Shown here piece by piece: positions 1-10,668 of a stretch of DNA of 64,000 bases. Origin of the DNA: Panopea generosa. Its lineage: Eukaryota; Mollusca; Bivalvia; Adapedonta; Hiatellidae. The stretch is from assembly GCA_029582155.1 (NCBI GenBank), contig CM055898.1, positions 30,954,020 to 31,018,019 of the forward strand, written 5' to 3'. The notes under the pieces were generated by a model that was not told where the DNA came from, did no database searches, and saw only the letters and a list, made by a program, of their open reading frames with translations. How positions within the stretch are numbered: position 1 is the first letter of the stretch; every line of letters begins with the position of its first letter. The position numbers were made by a program, and so were the translations under genes.

Positions 1-74
1 GTAAATTTGTTTGAGTATGATGGTGACAGAATCAAAACTATTACTGAATACAAAACAAATTTAAGATCGAAAGA

Positions 75-372
75 CTACAAGTCCTGAGAGTTGCCAATTG
101 GTTTGACTGAATATATGTGGTCATATTTATGCCATCAAGGGCTAACAGATGATCAGTTAACCTATCTGCTCTTTCCTGGGAACCTGGAAGGTTAACAAGT
201 ACTTGAACACACTCATCTCTGTGAGATACATTTCCCACTTGAATCATCAATAACAAAGAGATGCAAAGTCATACCAATCATCATGAAAACTGGCCGGATG
301 AGGATTCAAACTGATAGCACCTGGATTGATAGTCAGACATGTTACAGACTGAGCTTACTGGGCCTGACACAG
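75..372 (-). mobile_element. Full-length tRNA-derived SINE, family A (copy 1)
   Basis: Read on the minus strand, the right end (about 283-372) is a tRNA-like head with an A-box-like AAGCTCAGTCTGTAACA and a B-box-like GTTTGAATCC. The body follows, with the recognisable stretches GTTAACCTTCCAGG and TTAACTGATCATCTGTTAGCC. The same order of blocks occurs at 58786-59060 on the plus strand, and the body alone occurs at 19625-19762. Three dispersed copies sharing head and body show this is a mobile family rather than a tRNA gene. It would be transcribed by RNA polymerase III and copied by a partner LINE; that is family knowledge, not visible here. Confidence 0.75.
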
Positions 373-375
373 GTG

Positions 376-660
376 AAAATGATAGCAGGGTATCTTTAGT
401 GTCTAAAAACAGATTACAGATTATTGGTAAAACATATTGCTGTTAAATCTCATTGTATGCATCAGAAAAGTTGGACCTTTCTAAAAGAAATTGCTGACCT
501 ATCAAATATTTTGCTGGAAGGTGCCTGGAGATGCCAGTAAATTCCACTACTTTTAGCCTCTGTTCACTCAAAACAGACTGCAACCCCATTTACTTACGTC
601 TATTACTTTCATGCATGCCATGTCACAGCAGCAAAATAGGTCATGGAACACATCATTAAC
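376..660. other. No feature seen
   Basis: AT-rich sequence between SINE A and the reverse-transcriptase fragment. I see no convincing coding frame, RNA or repeat. Confidence 0.5.
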
Positions 661-679
661 AGTTGCATAATGCTGAACC

Positions 680-995
680 TTGAAAACGACATATCATATG
701 ACCTTCGACATGGACTTACAATTAACATTTATTCTGGACCTTGTCCAATCCAATAATAACAGTGTCCAAACAGATGTCATCATGTATTTCTCTAAAGCTT
801 TTGACAAAGTCCCCCACCAGCATCTTCTCTATAAACTGAAATTTTGTGGGATTACTTTTAATTTGCTCTTCACTGGTTATCTGCCTTTGTAACTGATAGA
901 ACCCAGAAAGTTGTCCTGAAGTTGGCCATGTCAAAGTTCCTGTAACCTCTGGTGTTTCCCAGAGTACAGTTTTGGGTCCCATCCTCTTTTTAATA
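680..995 (+). pseudogene. LINE reverse-transcriptase fragment (palm region), decayed
   Basis: Translation gives a block with FSKAFDKVPHQHLLYKLKFCGI, the classic region around RT motif A in Jockey/CR1-type non-LTR retrotransposons (usual form DFSKAFDxVxHxxLLxKLxxxGI). After an in-frame stop near 890, other frames carry RTQKVVLK and then VTSGVPQSTVLGPILF in the expected order (usual form SGVPQGSVLGPLLF). The order of motifs is right but the frame changes at least twice and a stop interrupts it, so it is a dead fragment. The catalytic YADD box is not reached. Flanks show no poly-A tail or target duplication; the right side is taken over by another repeat at about 994. Confidence 0.8.
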
Positions 996-1130
996 TAGTC
1001 AAACCTGTGTAAGCGGTCACCACTTCTCTAATTAAACAGCAACATTTGCTATTTCCAATCTCTCACTATGCTTTCAGAGCAAACTGACCTGTATTAAGCA
1101 ACAACCTGTCTTAAAGGGCCACTTATGCTC
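994..1130 (+). repeat. MITE-like repeat family B (partial copy)
   Basis: The sequence AGTCAAACCTGTGTAAGC followed by ATTAAACAGCAAC and AACCTGTCTTAAAGGGCCAC matches a second copy at 17716-17900 block by block. The second copy has inverted ends; here only the left part is kept. Confidence 0.65.
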
Positions 1131-1445
1131 ATGTCACAGTGTGTATGTAATTTACTAGAAGCGAAATCCGGTAGCTCAGTCGGTATCGAGTCCCAGATTG
1201 GCTGCATATTTTTCTTGTCCTGTTACATTGGTGCCAAACGAGGGACTATGACATACATTTTCTGAGAAACATTCACATGATTCTCTGGTCTGTATGGAAA
1301 TTAAGGGACGAATTCCAACTTTGTGAGGGATTATGTCACTATGTGTACTATGTTTCCTACTAGAATAGAAATGTACCGTTATGTAAGTGATCTGGTAGCT
1401 CAGTCGGTAGAGCATTCGCCTTGTAAGCAAAAGAGCAACATTTGA
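1131..1445 (+). mobile_element. Two tandem tRNA-like SINE heads
   Basis: GGTAGCTCAGTCGGTA occurs at about 1169 and again at about 1390. Each is preceded by a similar stretch (TCACAGTGTGTATGTAATTTACTAG versus TCACTATGTGTACTATGTTTCCTACTAG). The second copy continues into GAGCATTCGCCTTGTAAGC, a D arm and an anticodon arm with TGT in the loop (threonine-like), then loses the T arm. The first copy jumps from the D arm directly to TCGAGTCCC, a B-box remnant. These are degenerate tRNA-derived SINE pieces duplicated side by side, not functional tRNA genes. Confidence 0.6.
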
Positions 1446-1504
1446 AATCAAATTCTAAATAAATACAGAGGCTAAAGGGTAAAAAGACAATTAAAATAAC
1501 AGGA

Positions 1505-1625
1505 GTGCCCCCCCCCCCCCACCATAATGTTCAGGTTGGAGGGACCAGGATATAACTTGCACCCCCTCCCCCCATATATTTTACTCTCTCCTCAGGTTGC
1601 CCCCCCCCCCCCCCCCCCCCCCTGT
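1505..1625 (-). repeat. Dispersed repeat family F with poly-C runs (copy 1)
   Basis: On the minus strand this reads GGGCAACCTGAGGAGAGAGT, then a G-rich stretch and CAACCTGAACATTATGG. A plus-strand copy lies at 8908-8987. Long C runs (about 12 and 25 bases) are inside or beside it. Confidence 0.55.
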
Positions 1626-1639
1626 CTCATTTAACTGCC

Positions 1640-2080
1640 GTTATAGGAGTGAGACTAGCCCATTTACATCTCATTTCCATCCAAACAAAACCAAGTGGAA
1701 AATTAGACCACATTTTCAAAGGCAAATACTACGTAAACAATCGTTAATTCCTTAAAATATTGATTTATATTGATAAAATAATGAATAATAAATGCAAGCT
1801 ATGCAAAAAAAAATGTCTTCTTTAGTTTGAAAGACAGTGAATATGACAAAGACATTCGAATTTACCTTGTTTCGCTGTCATTTAGCAGCCATTTTACATA
1901 GTTGAGTTAGATGCGAGTTAGATCTGAGCTACTGGGTGGAAACATGTACATGCAAAATCGAAACTTCGGCGGAGTGAGCGATATGGGTTATAGAGGAATA
2001 AGAAAGTTTTCTCATGTCCGATATTTTGTCATGTTTTTAGTTTAAAATCTATGATTATTTTAATGATTACTATTATGACT
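1640..2080. other. No feature seen
   Basis: AT-rich sequence without a supported feature. On the minus strand AAAATGGCTGC near 1890 resembles a YY1 site, but no exon follows that I can support. Confidence 0.4.
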
Positions 2081-2085
2081 AAGTG

Positions 2086-3477
2086 CAGTGCTCCAAGAAA
2101 AAAAAAATTGGGACTAGCCCAGGGCAAGTAGATTGAATGAAAAAATCTACTTGCCCTGGCTGAAAAATAACTTGCCCTGATCAACGGTTCACATGCCAAG
2201 ATTTTTATTACCAATACAACTTGCGGTATAATATGAAATATGAAAACATAGACTTAAATGTATTAATTTTATGTAGGGTTAGCTCCCCATAACATTATGC
2301 ATGTCTAAATCACAAGTTTGATAGTTTGAATAAGACTGGGAGAAGTGAGAGAATTTCGGGAGAACTATGTCTCTATCAGTATGTTGTATTTAATCTTTGT
2401 TCTTAGTATTAGCATAAAAAAGATGCTAAATATTTAACCAATCAATCAACCAATTGTTCTTTATTGACAATCATTTCTGTTCTGTCAATTCAGTGGCAGT
2501 GTGGGAGCAGGAGTATATTTAAAACATTATTTTAAATATATTTCTCTTGTTTTCTAATTATTGCTGTCATAACATACAATAATGGCAATGTCAAGCCTAC
2601 AAAGCTATTCAATCTATCCAAGAGAACTTGGCAATTTGATAAATAAATGCAGTCTATGATAGCCTTCAAATATCTAGAAAGTGTAACTTGTCAACTATAT
2701 TTCAAATATTAAAAAAACAACAACACATAATTCATCTTAATTGTTGTTTTCAATACTATGTTTAAATCATGCCAAAAAAATATATGCTGAAACTACACAA
2801 ACAAAAAGCAATGTTTATTACTATAATACCCCACCCACATTTTACTTTACCGTAAACTCTATTTCAATATCAACTTACACGTTTTCACAGAAGAAAATTT
2901 ATATACATACAGTTCCAATTATTGTAAATCTACGAAATATTTATAAAATTATCAGAACCTAACACTGACATTTTATATAACGCAATCGATCGCAAATTAT
3001 CTGCAAAAACATTATCAGATTTTAGAAATCGTTACCATTTTGGCGAAGGGAGGTAATTTTATACTTTTCATAATGGAAAATTTGAGAAACACCCGCGAAT
3101 TACGTCATCATCTTTTTTTAGTCTTTGCTCAGGTAGGTGGTAAGAAACGTGTTACCTTGAGCGTAGATATCCGGCCAATCAGAGCGGTTATTAAAAATAG
3201 ATTACTTTATATTCAAAGCTATCCACCAATCACAATAGAGGAATATATAAAATAGATGAATATGCATGAGAGGTTTTCCAAAGTCGCATTATCGGGCATG
3301 TGGTAAACAACAGTTTGACCTGTGTCATTTCGAATAGAGATATTTGCAGACCTGTGTATTGTGAAAACTAGCTTGTCCAATTTATAAGACAAGCCAGACG
3401 GGCAAGTAAACTTGAAAAAGGCACATGCCCGGATCCAGATTTGACAAGCCCCGGGCTATCCTATTCTTGGAGCACTG
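2086..3477. mobile_element. Non-autonomous TIR transposon with 5-bp target duplication
   Basis: The left end CAGTGCTCCAAGAA (2086-2099) and the right end TTCTTGGAGCACTG (3464-3477) are perfect 14-bp inverted repeats. AAGTG flanks both ends (2081-2085 and 3478-3482), a 5-bp target-site duplication. Similarity of the two ends continues inward (ACTAGCCCAGGGCAAG versus GATAGCCCGGGGCTTG, minus-strand reading). A 12-bp hairpin GGGCAAGTAGAT/ATCTACTTGCCC lies near 2123-2160. No transposase frame is visible in 1.4 kb. CAG termini suggest a hAT relative; ordinary hAT makes 8-bp duplications, so a 5-bp subgroup or another superfamily is possible. Confidence 0.75.
3170..3256 (+). promoter_or_regulatory. 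Possible Pol II promoter inside the TIR element
   Basis: Two CCAAT boxes (GGCCAATCAGAG near 3173 and ACCAATCACAAT near 3226) are followed by ATATATAAAATAG near 3243, in the usual order and spacing of a CCAAT/TATA promoter. Nothing downstream inside the element looks coding, so any transcript would be noncoding. Confidence 0.3.
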
Positions 3478-3760
3478 AAGTGCTTTGTCGCTAATGAAGA
3501 ATAAATAAAAAAATAAGATTCAAATTGAAAAATCTCAACAACACAAGGTGATAAGCTAGGACTGTTTGGGTATTTATTGCTAAGTTTTCAACTTATTGAT
3601 ATCGTATGTATCGGCTACACATTTTTTAATGATTCTAACTACTTATTGACAGTATATTAAATTGTTGTTGAAATAGGAATTGTCATAAGCTAACAGTAAA
3701 ACAATTTTCATATATTGTGAATGCCTAATGATGATTTTAAATAATGAAAACGTACATATG

Positions 3761-4420
3761 TACCATATATTCCCTTATTAACGCCCCCGGGGGCGTTACA
3801 TTTTACAAGGTGGGGGCATTTATAAAAGATAAAAAAGCAAATTTAACAACAGTTAAAACTACAATAAAACCAATAAAGCCCTGGAAAAAACCTCAAATCC
3901 GGTTTATATCATTGAAAAAAGTGGTTCAGAATTATTTGAGAGTGAATGAAATAATCGACAAAGGATAAAAAAAAGCTGTAAATCTGTATGAAATTACTAG
4001 TCTGCATACTGGAATATCTGAATTTATGGTCAGTGTGCTCTTCACTTTAAATCACTTGGACGCTTTCTTCTTATCAACGTAGAACAATGGGCTTTCAGCG
4101 TACGCAGACTAACCGCATTTTCCGACATTTTGTAATGTTTTAATCGACAGACGGCAATTTTACTACTTTTGAATGGCAAATTTTGGGAAGTGTTTATACA
4201 ACCAAAACTGGTCACCCAAGATATAAACAATGGGTTAGAGAGTTCAAAGGTGATAAACACTCCGCTAATTTTTGTCTGTGTAACAAAATAATCGATCTGG
4301 GAAAGATGGGTAAATACGCACTCAACTTGCATATATATACGTTTTTATTTTTCAATTTTCCAGAAAAATAGGTGGGGGGAGTTTATTAGAGGGGGTGGGT
4401 TAATAAGGGAATATACAGTA
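3761..4420. mobile_element. Short TIR element, probably TA-target
   Basis: Left end TACCATATATTCCCTTATTA (3761) and right end TTAATAAGGGAATATACAGTA (to 4420) are inverted repeats with two mismatches near the tips. Next to them lie a palindromic CGCCCCCGGGGGCG (left) and G-rich stretches (right). Both ends finish in TA, which fits a TA target duplication as in Tc1/mariner/pogo elements. Open frames inside (3744-3968 plus, 4042-4332 minus) show no transposase motif that I recognise. Confidence 0.65.
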
Positions 4421-4967
4421 TCATTCAATTTCTAACCATAGAACCGTGCTTGAAGCATTACATTACTCAACCCACATCTCCCTAACAAAGCTATAGCAAT
4501 ATTTTTCAGTTGCAATATGGATTGATACCAATTAAGAGGTAATAAGTGTATCGTTGACCATAATTCATAAGTACTATACAAGATTATTCTCTATAGTCAC
4601 ATATGCATCAAGGAAATGAAGTAGTGATTTATTTACATATTCCACTGTACGAGTCCCAGGACTCGCTGGATTACAAATTTATGAGTTAAAAAAATGAATG
4701 TTTGAGTCCCATTTTTTCGAGACATTTTAACTAAATCATTATAATTTCAAATGATGCAACATTGTGAAAATGAAGATACTTCACCATTGCACTGTGTAAA
4801 CCTATGCTATGCACGATTTAAACAACCACAAATGAGAATTAAACAATAGTAAACATTGACTAGAACAGTTAAAAACATTAAAAAAAAACCACATATGCAG
4901 CTTAGTCTGTCAAAAAAACAGTGTTTGTTGATTTGGTTCAAATAACATTACACACTGTATCTCCTTT
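4421..4967. other. No feature seen
   Basis: AT-rich sequence between two TIR elements with no supported feature. Confidence 0.45.
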
Positions 4968-4972
4968 ATTGA

Positions 4973-5162
4973 CAGTGGTGTAGCTGATCCCTAAAATGAT
5001 GTGCAAACCCATAGGGTTCTAGAAGGGTTGGGGGAGGGGTCTCCCCATCAGAAAACTCAGGATGCATTTCCTGCGTTCTGATGACATTTCCAGGAGATAT
5101 GATGCATTCTCAAAAAAATATGCAAACCCGGGCGTTGTTGTGTAAAGGCAGCTACGCCGCTG
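4973..5162. mobile_element. 190-bp MITE with 5-bp target duplication
   Basis: The left end CAGTGGTGTAGCTG (4973) and the right end, which reads CAGCGGCGTAGCTG on the minus strand (to 5162), are 14-bp inverted repeats with two differences. ATTGA flanks both sides (4968-4972 and 5163-5167). Termini CAG...CTG plus a 5-bp duplication are the same pattern as the element at 2086-3477. A diverged relative with GGGGCGTAGCTT ends lies at 26824-27000. Confidence 0.75.
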
Positions 5163-5167
5163 ATTGA

Positions 5168-6421
5168 AATGTTTATCATAATTATAACACTGTTTCGATT
5201 CAGTGAAACTATAACACAAGAAGTATTCAAGGTCGGCAAACAGCTTGCATATTTACAACTCGCAACGGTAACAGAGACCGTCTGATGACATTGATTATGC
5301 TACATGCACGCGCATCATTGTTTAGAAAGTGGTGCAGTAGTAACCCGATACTCTTGAAATTCATCTGATGATGCGCGTGCACTAGTGTTTACAAAGCAGT
5401 GTGCAAGAAACACAATGCGTCGGGAATTAAATGTCTGTGTTTGAGATAATCGGGACGTATCGGCTGCGATTTTTCTGCGTCCAGCGGATGCACATATTTC
5501 AGAATTGATCGTCTGCCGCAAGATTTGTGCGTCTAGGACGCAGGGGTAAATAAAACACTGCTGAAGTTTTTGACATCAGCTTAACGTTGTACATCAGTTA
5601 ATATTGTAAATAATTTATCATTGTGTACTATTGACGCATGTAGTTATCTTTTGAAAATTAAGTTTTACTCTTTAACTGTACGTTTAATGGTTATGATAGA
5701 AGAATACCAGAGATTTATGAACACATGTTTAACTTTTGGCATGGAAGTTATAAACCTGACAGAGACATAACCATTAACTGATGAGCTCCTAAAGTGTTTT
5801 AGGATATATTAGCAGGAGGTAGGAATGGATGACATTATGTCGATCTCATAATACACTTAAAAAAAGATCACTAATGAAAACAGTAGCAGACGATAAAAAA
5901 AAAAATGAAAACGGATATTCAAAAGTCAAAGCAATGCAGAGAAAGGCATTTAGTTTAAACACTATTATGTTCACAGTAAACATGGTTGTCATACATTCAA
6001 TTACAAGTGAAAGGATCCATAAGAAAGATATACTAACTTATTATCTGTTTTCTACTTATAAAGTAGTCAACATTTCTGCTATAGACATAATATTTATTAA
6101 ACTTCAATAGTGATGAATATTGTCATTTTTTTTGTAAAAACACAAACACAAGTATTGGTTTGTCTAATTTGAATACATACTGTGACAGGAAATGTTACTT
6201 TCTCAGTAAATAATGTGTATTTGCCTACCATGATAAGAACTGCCTTTCCAATTTACCGCGTAAAGCTTCCATCACAGTGTTTCTATTCAAATTGTTATGA
6301 CGCTTGAAAGGTACGCGTCATGTGATAACTGCCAACATGATTTGAAAGTAGGATTGTATATAAAAACTAAGTTATCTAAGTATTATATGCGCGGTTTTGT
6401 GGATATTTTTATGTTATAGAC
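5168..6421. other. Mostly unannotated; one inverted repeat
   Basis: A 14-bp inverted repeat, TGCACGCGCATCAT near 5304 and ATGATGCGCGTGCA near 5368, spans about 80 bp and could be the ends of a tiny MITE. The open frame 5829-6110 has low-complexity composition and no recognised motif. The rest shows nothing. Confidence 0.4.
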
Positions 6422-6423
6422 TA

Positions 6424-8009
6424 TGGGGTGCTGTTTTACTATTTAACCTCAATAAGTGATATCACTCATTCGAAAAGGTGATATCACTCATTCGAATAGG
6501 TGATATCACTCATTCAAATAAGTGATATCACTCATTCGTTACTCATTCGTTTTGAATAGGTGATATCACTCAGTTGAATGAGTGATTTCACCTATTCGAT
6601 TCGAAACAAATGAGTGATATCACTTATTCGAATGAGTGATATCACCTATTCGAAATGAGTTTAGACAATGATTTCTCCCAAGGATGTTAATATATTTAAT
6701 AAAATATAGATGAAGATCTATAACGAGAATAAAATGGAAATATCAAATATATTGTGTAAAAAAAAATATTGTGTTATAAAATAAATATTATTGTGAATGT
6801 AGAATATTTATTGGCTTATTCTTTAATCATTTTACAAGACCATTTATTTTGGCAGCTGAGGGTCCTCTTCTGTCAGCTGCAATCAAACAAGATGGCCAGT
6901 TCAATGCAAGGCATGATAAACTCAGCCCTCACTGCTGATATTGAAATTGCAGGTTCAGAGTCTGACAAGGAGCTTGTTGATAGGCCTATTGACAATTTAT
7001 ATAGGTCAACTATCAATACTTTTAGGCCAAGAGGGAACGATTTATATAGATCGAAAAGTTTGAAACTTGTCAACAGTAACCTAAAGAGCGAGCAGGTCTA
7101 TCTGGATCCTAGCCTGGATCTAGCCGATCAATACAGAAAACCAAAATACAAAATTATCCCTCGTCATTTTCCCCCAAGTAGTTCCTAAAGTCTACTTGCA
7201 GTCAAGATCAAATAAGATACATAGATCTATTATTTTATTTACATGAAAGTGTGTCGTAAACAAACTTCTTTGACATTTTAATGCCATTGCACTTTGACAA
7301 GTTAGATACGAGTTGGGGATCCAGTTACCAGATTAACCAATTGGCTTCACCTTCGTCGGTAGTGTAAACAAATAACCTGGCAACAACCAACTCGTTGTGA
7401 TTAATTTACATTTTACAATTAAAATAAGTAATAGAGTCTGCCCGTTTTTATATTGACATGTAAACATACTAAAGATATCAATATTGTATTTATAACTGAG
7501 CAAGACACCCGTTTTGAAAGATTGTAACAACAAAATCGATTTGCTTGCATTGTTCCAGTCTGTGATAAAAAAACAGGCAAATTTAGGCGTTCTCGTAACA
7601 ATGCGTATATTCAGCAGAGGTGGAAATTATTATGTATAAAAACATTTAAATAAATGGACATGTTAACATTCTATTGTTTACTTTTTTTGATAAATTCTAA
7701 AACCGGCTCTTTGGCTGCTTCAGCCATATTTCATCATACATTTACTATATTATTTATATATATATATGCTGAATCATTTTCATCATGTATTCACTGCTGA
7801 ATAATTAAGAAAGGATCAGTCTGTTTTTCTTGCTTGATAAATCAAATGAGTGATATCACCTATTCGAATATGTGATATCACTGATTCGAATGGGTGATAT
7901 ATCACTGATTCGAATAAGTGATATCACTCATTCAAATAAGTGATATCACTCATTCGCATATGAATGAGTGATATCACTTATTGAGGTTAAATAGTAAAAC
8001 AGCACCCCA
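6424..8009. mobile_element. 1.59-kb TIR element with palindromic subterminal motif arrays
   Basis: The first 48 bases from 6424 (TGGGGTGCTGTTTTACTATT and onward to ACTCATTC) are perfectly repeated in inverse at the right end (to 8009). TA flanks both sides, as expected for a Tc1/mariner/IS630-type target. Inside each end lies an array of the palindrome GTGATATCAC within units of about 22 bp ending CATTCGAA: about 8 in 6455-6655 and 6 in 7845-7975, in both orientations. Such arrays are typical of transposase binding sites. No transposase is present. The interior carries a 98-codon frame at 6892-7188. Confidence 0.85.
6892..7188 (+). CDS. Hypothetical 98-aa protein inside the TIR element
   Basis: The frame starts at an ATG in good context (ACAAGATGG) and runs 98 codons to TAA. 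An acceptor-like TTTATTTTGGCAG at about 6845-6857 lies shortly upstream, so it could also be the 5' part of a later exon. Composition is ordinary, not repeat-like: acidic in the first third (IEIAGSESDKELVDRPIDN), basic later (FRPRGNDLYRSKSLK), ending near KIIPRHFPPSSS. A LYRS motif occurs twice (residues about 37-40 and 52-55). I recognise no domain. It could be a transposon-encoded protein, a captured host exon, or chance. Confidence 0.3.
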   Translation: MASSMQGMINSALTADIEIAGSESDKELVDRPIDNLYRSTINTFRPRGNDLYRSKSLKLVNSNLKSEQVYLDPSLDLADQYRKPKYKIIPRHFPPSSS

Positions 8010-8028
8010 TAATGGACATATATATACA

Positions 8029-8262
8029 GTATACATAATACCGCGATATACCTATTACCGCGAATGCCTGAATAAAAACAATCTAGGAAGACATGTGCAA
8101 AACTCCAACTTCCGTTAGCGTCGGCATTTGTTTGCATTTCGTATCGGCAACTGTTTATTACTCAGCATACTTGAGTAACCTTATAACTGTTTATTATTGA
8201 CGCCATTCTTAACATGGCTGGAAAAAAATTAGACTCGCGGTATTAGGTATGACCAGTATATA
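8029..8262. repeat. Possible small TIR element
   Basis: TACATAATACCGCGA near 8031 is mirrored by TCGCGGTATTAGGTA near 8236, a 15-bp inverted repeat with one mismatch. A further TACCTATTACCGCGA follows the left copy directly. No clear target duplication. Confidence 0.35.
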
Positions 8263-8552
8263 TATAAAGTGTTTTTTAACAACCGGTAAGAGTTTTTGCT
8301 ATTTATATTACATATTTTAATCAATATGAGTGTTTTGGCTTCCCCACTGAAATCGGTGCGGAAAATCCACCCATGGAAAAGTGGATAGACTATGCACGTA
8401 GAGGACGATCAAATATAAAAATCGTTCGAAACATGCTTTGGTATGCACTACCCCACCCCCCTACACAACCCTCACACCAAAAAATAAAACGCTTCTACAC
8501 CAATGGGAGAGAGAGAAATATGAGAAAGAGAAATAAGAGTGAGCGTTATTAC

Positions 8553-8655
8553 CTGTCGTAATGTGTCGGCGGCAACCGCAGGTTTCCTTGAACTGAATAT
8601 CATAACTATCCATCATTTGGGACAAAGACACAATGTGCTCACGACACAGTTCCAT
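8553..8655 (-). CDS. Candidate 5' coding exon, minus strand
   Basis: On the minus strand an ATG at 8655 opens MELCREHIVSLSQMMDSYD and continues IQFKETCGCRRHITTG to a good donor, ACGACAG|GTAATAACG, at 8553. The composition is protein-like. About 150 bases upstream (minus-strand sense) lies a YY1-type promoter motif at 8810-8820. I do not recognise the product and cannot find the next exon. It may be the start of a host gene or a TE gene reading leftwards. Confidence 0.35.
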
Positions 8656-8809
8656 CAGAAACACGTAAACAATTAAGTCACAGGTTCCGTTAGTATCATT
8701 AAAACTTTAAAGTTCGTTATCCCTCATGCTTTCTATAATATCCTGCGCAAGAAACAACAGGAACACTTTGAAATTCCCATAAAAAACGACGTAAACACTT
8801 CGGGCTACA

Positions 8810-8820
8810 CCGCCATTTTA
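8810..8820 (-). promoter_or_regulatory. YY1-like core promoter motif
   Basis: On the minus strand TAAAATGGCGG matches the YY1 consensus (AARATGGCGGC) often found just downstream of animal transcription starts. A CRE-like GTGACGTAC lies about 20 bases further upstream. It faces the candidate exon 8553-8655. Confidence 0.35.
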
Positions 8821-8907
8821 AAGCTTGATCCGCGTGCGGTGTGACGTACACCGGATATTGCAATAAAACAGTGACTTGGCTCTACCTACCGGACTGGAAT
8901 TTCTGGG

Positions 8908-8987
8908 GCAACCTGAGGAGAGAGTGTGTGAGGATGTATTTCCAGGCCCCAAAGTATATGCTGAACCTGAATATTGGGAGGGGGCTT
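8908..8987 (+). repeat. Dispersed repeat family F (copy 2)
   Basis: GGGCAACCTGAGGAGAGAGT followed by CTGAACCTGAATATTGGGAG matches the minus-strand copy at 1505-1605. It ends exactly where the next TIR element starts, so that element may have inserted into it. Confidence 0.55.
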
Positions 8988-9597
8988 GCCGGTGTAACGT
9001 TGTAAACTGACCCCCATAGAATAATGAACGGGGGTCATTATTTTATATAAATAATATTATGACTCCGCCACAGGTAGAAAAATGACCCTCACACAGAATT
9101 GTGACCCCCCTATAGAATGACGACCCCCTAACCCAAACCCTAACCCATCTATGGTACACTTACAACATAATTATCCCCTGCCGATAGACATTGGAGGATA
9201 ATATGGTAATGGCACCCGTCCGTGCGTGCGTCCGGCCGTGCAACATTTTTGTGACCGCAACTCCTCATTCAATTTTGGATGGAATCGATTCAAACTTTCA
9301 GGGATTACTACTACTAATGCTTAGTTGTGGAGGAAGAAACAAATCTTGGTATTGGTCAACCCGTTCTGGAGTTATAGTCCTTTTTTTAAATTGCATCGGT
9401 GGGAGATATGGCTGTCATTCGACTGCAGCCCTTGTTTTTTTTCTAAGAAGTGGTCCTGGCTTCCCTGGTTTCTTTAAAAACACATTACAACTTTATATAT
9501 AAGTTGTGACGGGTATCGTAACAGAAACTTAGTTAACATATTGTACAATGGCTTTGACTGTTATAAAGGGGAATAATTATTGCTCAAGACGTGTTTC

Positions 9598-9955
9598 TTA
9601 AAAGCTCTTGAAAAGTGACAAAAATCACCCAAACCTCCAGGGGAATGCCTATATTTCAATATTATACTGAAATTCGAACAACATCTTATTGTCATGGGCG
9701 TCACAGGTCATAAAACATGGGACTTCCCCACAACCGATTTGCATATTTTATGCCTTATATTGATATAATTGTTGACTTTTTCTACTTAAAAACGCCTGAA
9801 AAGTGACAAACATACACAAAATCCAAAGAAGGATGTCTCTTCAACAATATACTGAAATTTGAATAATTTCTAGCGACGAAGAGCGTCATAGGTAATAAAA
9901 CCACTGGGCTACCCCACACCCGTTTCGCCTATTTTTGGAGGTATATATGAGTGAC
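9598..9955 (+). repeat. Diverged tandem duplication of about 187 bp
   Basis: Two blocks share GAAAAGTGACAAA, then ATACTGAAATT, GCGTCA(C/T)AGGT(C/A)ATAAAAC and CCCCACA with CCGTTT or CCGATTT, in the same order and about 187 bp apart. A third, weaker piece (GGCATAAAACATTG...TTTTCCAC) follows near 10006. The copies are clearly old. Confidence 0.55.
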
Positions 9956-10599
9956 ATATAGGTGACATAATGAAGGTTAAGGGTATTTGACATCACTTAC
10001 AGGGATGGCATAAAACATTGTGCTTTTCCACGTATAAATTGCCTTTTTACAATCTTGCACTCCAGAAAATGAACTATTTTACCGTCAATAGCATTTTTTC
10101 GTAATGAGCCCGCGAGCCCATGCTATTACGAAATTAGTGCAACATGTAGGATGCAATAACAAAATGATGTTTCCTCTAAAATTTCGGACAAAATCACCAT
10201 TACTATAAGTTCCAGAATGCTTACACTACATTGTACAGAAGGTAAATTAATAAGTATATACATGTATGCGTAACATAATTATACGTTATACCTTGCATAT
10301 AATGCGATGTCACAAAGTTACGAAGCTTGGAAAAATCTTGGAAAAATAAAACTTAAGCCTGTTGAAATACTTGAATCATGAAACTTTTATAGGTAACAAA
10401 AAGATTTAGATCTAAAACATGTTCTAAACAAAAAGTCATGCACCTTTAAAGCAGGAGTTTCGTGATCTATGTTCTAAGTATGTTCTACCGTGTATCTTGA
10501 AAGTTGCAGGGGTTCCAAGTTGCAAAAGGATTCCTTTATGTATCCCTCTTCCATAAGGTCATCTGTTTCTATTGGCAAAGGTTTGATACGGCGAAACAA

Positions 10600-10668
10600 T
10601 ATCCCTTTGGTGAGACCTATCCACTTTAATAAGCAAGCGCGCTACCAATAGCGCCACCGAGGCTCACA
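10600..10668 (-). mobile_element. tRNA-like SINE head
   Basis: The minus strand reads GAGCCTCGGTGGCGCTATTGGTAGCGCGCTTGC, with a D arm (GCGC...GCGC) and the start of an anticodon arm. The expected B box is weak, so this is a SINE head or tRNA pseudogene. Confidence 0.4.

Noticed and set aside
4042..4332. Transposase encoded by the TIR element 3761-4420
   Set aside because: The 96-codon minus-strand frame has no HTH or DDE motif that I can recognise.
9120..9150. Interstitial telomere repeat
   Set aside because: Only about three imperfect TAACCC words inside a C-rich TIR element; too short to call.
9191..9502. 103-codon frame starting MEDNMVMAPVRACVRPC
   Set aside because: It begins in a GTCCGTGCGTGCGTCCGGCC-type repeat inside a TIR element, with no motif or splice support.
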